Source of the DNA: Bacillus sp. V3-13 | GTDB taxonomy: Bacteria; Bacillota; Bacilli; Bacillales; Cytobacillaceae | DNA length: 64,000 nucleotides | Direction of reading: 5' to 3' | NCBI RefSeq assembly: GCF_002860165.1 | Contig: NZ_PGUZ01000028.1 | Span: 1 to 64,000 of the forward strand | Shown here: one piece after another, positions 60,484 through 64,000 of the stretch | Layout: the number at the start of each line of letters is the position of its first letter | Position numbering within the stretch: the stretch's first letter is position 1 | The notes under the pieces: generated by a model | Told to the model about the DNA's origin: nothing | The model's database searches: none | Seen by the model: only the letters and a program-made list of their open reading frames with translations | Made by a program: the position numbers and the translations under genes

Positions 60484-60504
60484 TTAATTGAAGGAGGAGC
60501 TAAG

Positions 60505-61566
60505 ATGACGAATCGCAGCAAGCTTATTGGCTATGTCGGAACCTATACAAAAGGTGAAAGCAAAGGAATTTATACTTTTACATTGGATACAGCCCAAGCC
60601 GAAATCAGCGGGGTAACTGCAGCCGCTGAGCTGGACAACCCTACATATTTAACGATCAGCAAGGATAACCAATTCCTTTATTCAGTTGTAAAAGAAGGAG
60701 AAGCGGGCGGGGTCGCCGCTTTTAAAGTGAATGGCGAAACCGGGCAATTACAGGCAATCAACAGCCAGGCAAGCGCAGGAGCACCTCCATGCCATCTTAG
60801 CGTCGACAGCGAAAAGCGCCTGGTTATGACGGCAAACTATCACAGAGGGACGGTTGAATCCTATTTGCTCAACAAAGAAAATGGTGCCGTTCAGCCTGCC
60901 TCATCCATTATCCAGTTTGAAGGTACCGGTCCTAATAAAGAACGCCAGGAAAAGCCGCATACGCATTATGCCGACTTTACGCCTGACGGAAAGTATATCG
61001 TTGTAGTCGATTTAGGCATTGATAAAGTCCTCACTTATACAGAAAATAATGGGGAACTGACTGAAGTAAACAGTTTATCCGTTAAGCCGGGAAGCGGCCC
61101 GAGACATCTTGTCTTCCATCCGAACAAAAAATATGCCTATATTATGACTGAGCTCAGTTCCGAAGTAATTGCTGTCCAATACAATGAACAGGACGGCAGC
61201 TTTACTGAACTGCAATATATTTCAACAATTCCGAATGACTTTACCGAGAACAATCAGGGAAGCGCTATTCATATGTCATCTGATGGCCGCTTTGTTTACG
61301 CCGCCAATCGTGGCCACAATAGCATCGCCGTTTTCAGCGTCAACGCGGATACGGGTGAACTCACGCTTGTCGAGCTTACCTCAACAGAGGGAGATTGGCC
61401 GCGTGATTTTGTCTTGGATCCAACCGAAAAATTCCTTGTTGCTTCCAACCAGAATACGGGCAACCTCGTGTTATTTGCCAGGGACGAAGTGTCGGGAAAG
61501 CTGCAGCTCCTGCAAGCGGATATCGCCGTTCCCGACCCGGTTTGTGTAAAATTTTTAAATATATAA
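60505..61566 (+). CDS. Lactonase family protein (6-phosphogluconolactonase, YkgB-like)
   Basis: Protein of 353 aa, seven-bladed beta-propeller lactonase of the YbhE/Pgl type. Start YVGTYTKGESKGIYTFTLD, blade repeats such as AGAPPCHLSVDSEKRLVMTA and GSGPRHLVFHPNKKYAYIMT, RHxxFHP-like conserved blocks. It likely hydrolyses 6-phosphogluconolactone in the oxidative pentose phosphate route; related propellers have other substrates. ATG 60505 is chosen with GGAGGAG 6 nt upstream. Confidence 0.9.
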   Translation: MTNRSKLIGYVGTYTKGESKGIYTFTLDTAQAEISGVTAAAELDNPTYLTISKDNQFLYSVVKEGEAGGVAAFKVNGETGQLQAINSQASAGAPPCHLSVDSEKRLVMTANYHRGTVESYLLNKENGAVQPASSIIQFEGTGPNKERQEKPHTHYADFTPDGKYIVVVDLGIDKVLTYTENNGELTEVNSLSVKPGSGPRHLVFHPNKKYAYIMTELSSEVIAVQYNEQDGSFTELQYISTIPNDFTENNQGSAIHMSSDGRFVYAANRGHNSIAVFSVNADTGELTLVELTSTEGDWPRDFVLDPTEKFLVASNQNTGNLVLFARDEVSGKLQLLQADIAVPDPVCVKFLNI

Positions 61567-61571
61567 ACAGC

Positions 61572-61598
61572 AAAGCTGCCTGATTGGCAGCTTTTTTT
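61572..61598 (+). terminator. Terminator of the lactonase gene
   Basis: AAAGCTGCC / GGCAGCTTT perfect stem with a 5-nt loop and TTTTTTT tail. Confidence 0.9.
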
Positions 61599-61610
61599 AA
61601 TGGGTTCTTT

Positions 61611-61635
61611 GTTAGTTCTGCTGCTCCAAGGGTAT
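61611..61635 (+). promoter_or_regulatory. Candidate SigB promoter upstream of the YflT-type gene
   Basis: GTTAGT (-35 position), 13 nt, then a perfect GGGTAT -10 box. The -10 and spacing fit SigB; the -35 agrees only in GTT. Because YflT-type proteins are general stress proteins, SigB control is plausible. Confidence 0.55.
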
Positions 61636-61674
61636 ACATTTAATATAGACGAAACGGAAGAGGAGGAAGAAACG

Positions 61675-62490
61675 ATGGTAAACCACAATAAACGTGTAAT
61701 CGGTTCTTACGAATCAGAGCTCGAAGCGATCCAGGCAGTGGAAAAATTGAAGGCAGATGGCTACAGAGCAGAGGATATCTCTGTTATTAGTAAAAATCGT
61801 GATGATATCGAGACGGTTAATGAAGAAACAGGCACGAAAACGGGAAAAGGCCTTGCTGCCGGAGCTGCAACCGGTGGTGTTCTCGGCGGATTAACAGGCT
61901 TGCTTGTCGGCATCGGTGCTCTGGCGATCCCGGGAATTGGCCCGCTCGTCGCCGCAGGTCCGATTGCCGCTGCCCTGACAGGTGCAGCTGTCGGAGCAGG
62001 CGCAGGCGGACTTGCCGGTGCGCTTATCGGAATGGGTATTCCCGAGGATGAGGCGAGGCAGTATGAGGATGAGGTAAAGACGGGCAGAATCCTTGTGTTA
62101 GTCGACCCCGGCACTCACGATTCCTCTAAAACGGATCATGATGCAGGCATGCTCACTAAAGGATATCCTGTCGAGGGAATTGGGTTGGAAGATCGTGAAG
62201 ATACCGCTCGAAAAAATCTCAAGAGCGGACAAAAGAATGATGCAACCGACCCGTTCAGCACTGGGAAACTGGATAAAACCCGGCAAGCGTTTGGCGACAA
62301 TCCGGACAGCCATCGCCTCTTCACCGATGATAATATTGATGTGAACCGCCCGCTGGATGAACGAATCGTAACCGCTCCGCGTTCCAATGACGAGGGCTTT
62401 AAAGCCGAAGCTGATACAGGAGAAAAAATTTTTTCAGATGAAGAGCCAGTTACATCCGATTATCCGAAAGATGCGGAAAATCGGCGATAA
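61675..62490 (+). CDS. General stress protein with YflT N-terminal domain
   Basis: Protein of 271 aa. Residues about 5-60 (RVIGSYESELEAIQAVEKLK, ADGYRAEDISVISKN) form the YflT/heat-induced stress domain; a glycine/alanine-rich hydrophobic hinge follows (TGGVLGGLTGLLVGIGALAI and more, about 65-125), then a hydrophilic, charged tail typical of stress-induced disordered proteins. ATG 61675 is preceded by GAGGAGG. Likely SigB-controlled; biochemical role unknown. The hydrophobic middle may insert in or coat the membrane. Confidence 0.85.
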   Translation: MVNHNKRVIGSYESELEAIQAVEKLKADGYRAEDISVISKNRDDIETVNEETGTKTGKGLAAGAATGGVLGGLTGLLVGIGALAIPGIGPLVAAGPIAAALTGAAVGAGAGGLAGALIGMGIPEDEARQYEDEVKTGRILVLVDPGTHDSSKTDHDAGMLTKGYPVEGIGLEDREDTARKNLKSGQKNDATDPFSTGKLDKTRQAFGDNPDSHRLFTDDNIDVNRPLDERIVTAPRSNDEGFKAEADTGEKIFSDEEPVTSDYPKDAENRR

Positions 62491-62497
62491 GATTGGC

Positions 62498-62526
62498 AAA
62501 AGAACCCCGACGTGGGGTTCTTTTCC
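62498..62526 (+). terminator. Terminator of the YflT-type gene
   Basis: AAAGAACCCC / GGGGTTCTTT stem with a 5-nt loop, followed by TCCTTT. Confidence 0.8.
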
Positions 62527-62538
62527 TTTAACTCTGAA

Positions 62539-62733
62539 TCATAATTTAAAAAGTTCTTCTAAATGAATATTAAAGCCATTTAACACTTCAGAGCCAATTA
62601 CACCTTTCTCTTTTAACACGTCCAATTGAAAATACCGTTTTCTGCTTTCATCAAGTCTATAAATTTGCACGGTTTTAAGCATCGGGTTAACAATCCAATA
62701 CTCTTCAAATACAACCCATCCCGCTATTCCCAA
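62539..62733 (-). pseudogene. C-terminal fragment of a Uma2-family (DUF820) endonuclease-like protein
   Basis: 64 codons ending as Uma2 proteins do: EYWIVNPMLKTVQIYRLDES, then LKEKGVIGSEVLNGFNIHLE. Family members have about 180-190 residues; the N-terminal two-thirds with the catalytic Asp/Glu are missing. No Shine-Dalgarno is visible at the apparent start. A gene remnant between the stress-protein gene and the reductase gene. Confidence 0.75.
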
Positions 62734-62763
62734 TCCTATTGAAAAAGGATATATTTAAAGACC

Positions 62764-62803
62764 AAATAAAATACACCGTTCAAAAAATTGAACGGTGTAT
62801 TTC
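62764..62803 (-). terminator. Terminator of the ferredoxin reductase gene
   Basis: On the minus strand ATACACCGTTCAA / TTGAACGGTGTAT (13 bp perfect) with a 4-nt loop and TTTTATTT tail. Confidence 0.88.
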
Positions 62804-62826
62804 ACTAACTTATCGAATCAGGTGCT

Positions 62827-64000
<1,174 letters not shown>

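Overview
The window reads as a stretch of chromosome from an endospore-forming Bacillaceae (Bacillus sensu lato). The evidence is an eight-gene rsbR-S-T-U-V-W-sigB-rsbX stress module, the spore genes cmpA and sspH, and B. subtilis-like gene order (sprT-type gene, cmpA, tex, the sigB operon, ndoA/ndoAI, alr, ydcC-like lipoprotein gene, acpS, rhomboid gene, ydbT/ydbS, cshA, murF, ddl). It is not B. subtilis itself: long accessory blocks follow ddl, and start codons and regulatory sites differ. All assignments come from reading the sequence; no database search was run.

Layout. 0-21 kb: conserved core, almost all on the minus strand, beginning with a disrupted tRNA-Asn at the left edge. 21-27 kb: a SAM-I riboswitch and terminator in front of an FMN-dependent alpha-hydroxy-acid oxidase gene, a small XRE regulator, then an ABC exporter with a DesK/DesR-like two-component system, and a NUDIX hydrolase. 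27.6-30.5 kb: an AT-rich insert with one secreted and one lipoprotein gene of unknown function. It is bracketed by two diverged copies (about 109 bp) of the 3' end of an SMR transporter gene. 30.4-32.8 kb: a TetR-controlled pair of SMR genes, a GNAT gene and a large palindromic intergenic repeat. 32.9-43.0 kb: a cobalamin salvage and import operon of overlapping minus-strand genes under one B12 riboswitch. It includes a BtuD-CbiZ fusion and an in-frame internal deletion scar of cobD. 43-53 kb: a RodA/FtsW-like gene, a chitobiose/cellobiose-type PTS locus with two EIIA genes, a ChbG-type deacetylase, a GH4 enzyme, a PRD regulator and two cre sites. 53-64 kb: dps with a perfect PerR box, a lipid kinase, a CNNM/CorC-type membrane protein, a thioredoxin-like gene with in-frame UGA, an LtaS-like gene, several gene remnants, sspH, a lactonase gene, a SigB-type stress protein gene and a YumC-type ferredoxin/flavodoxin reductase gene.

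The most unusual feature is the thioredoxin-like/TPR gene at 56636-57403. A UGA codon stands exactly where the first redox-active cysteine is expected (residue 38). A perfect 7-bp hairpin with a G at the start of its loop follows 14 nt later, and the frame then stays open to a normal C-terminus and terminator. This is either a selenoprotein, which would be notable in a Bacillus, or a very specific nonsense mutation or sequencing error. Next in interest are the cobD deletion inside an otherwise intact salvage operon, the SAM riboswitch on a hydroxy-acid oxidase gene (suggesting use of methionine hydroxy-analogue), and the secreted-protein/lipoprotein cassette between duplicated SMR gene ends.
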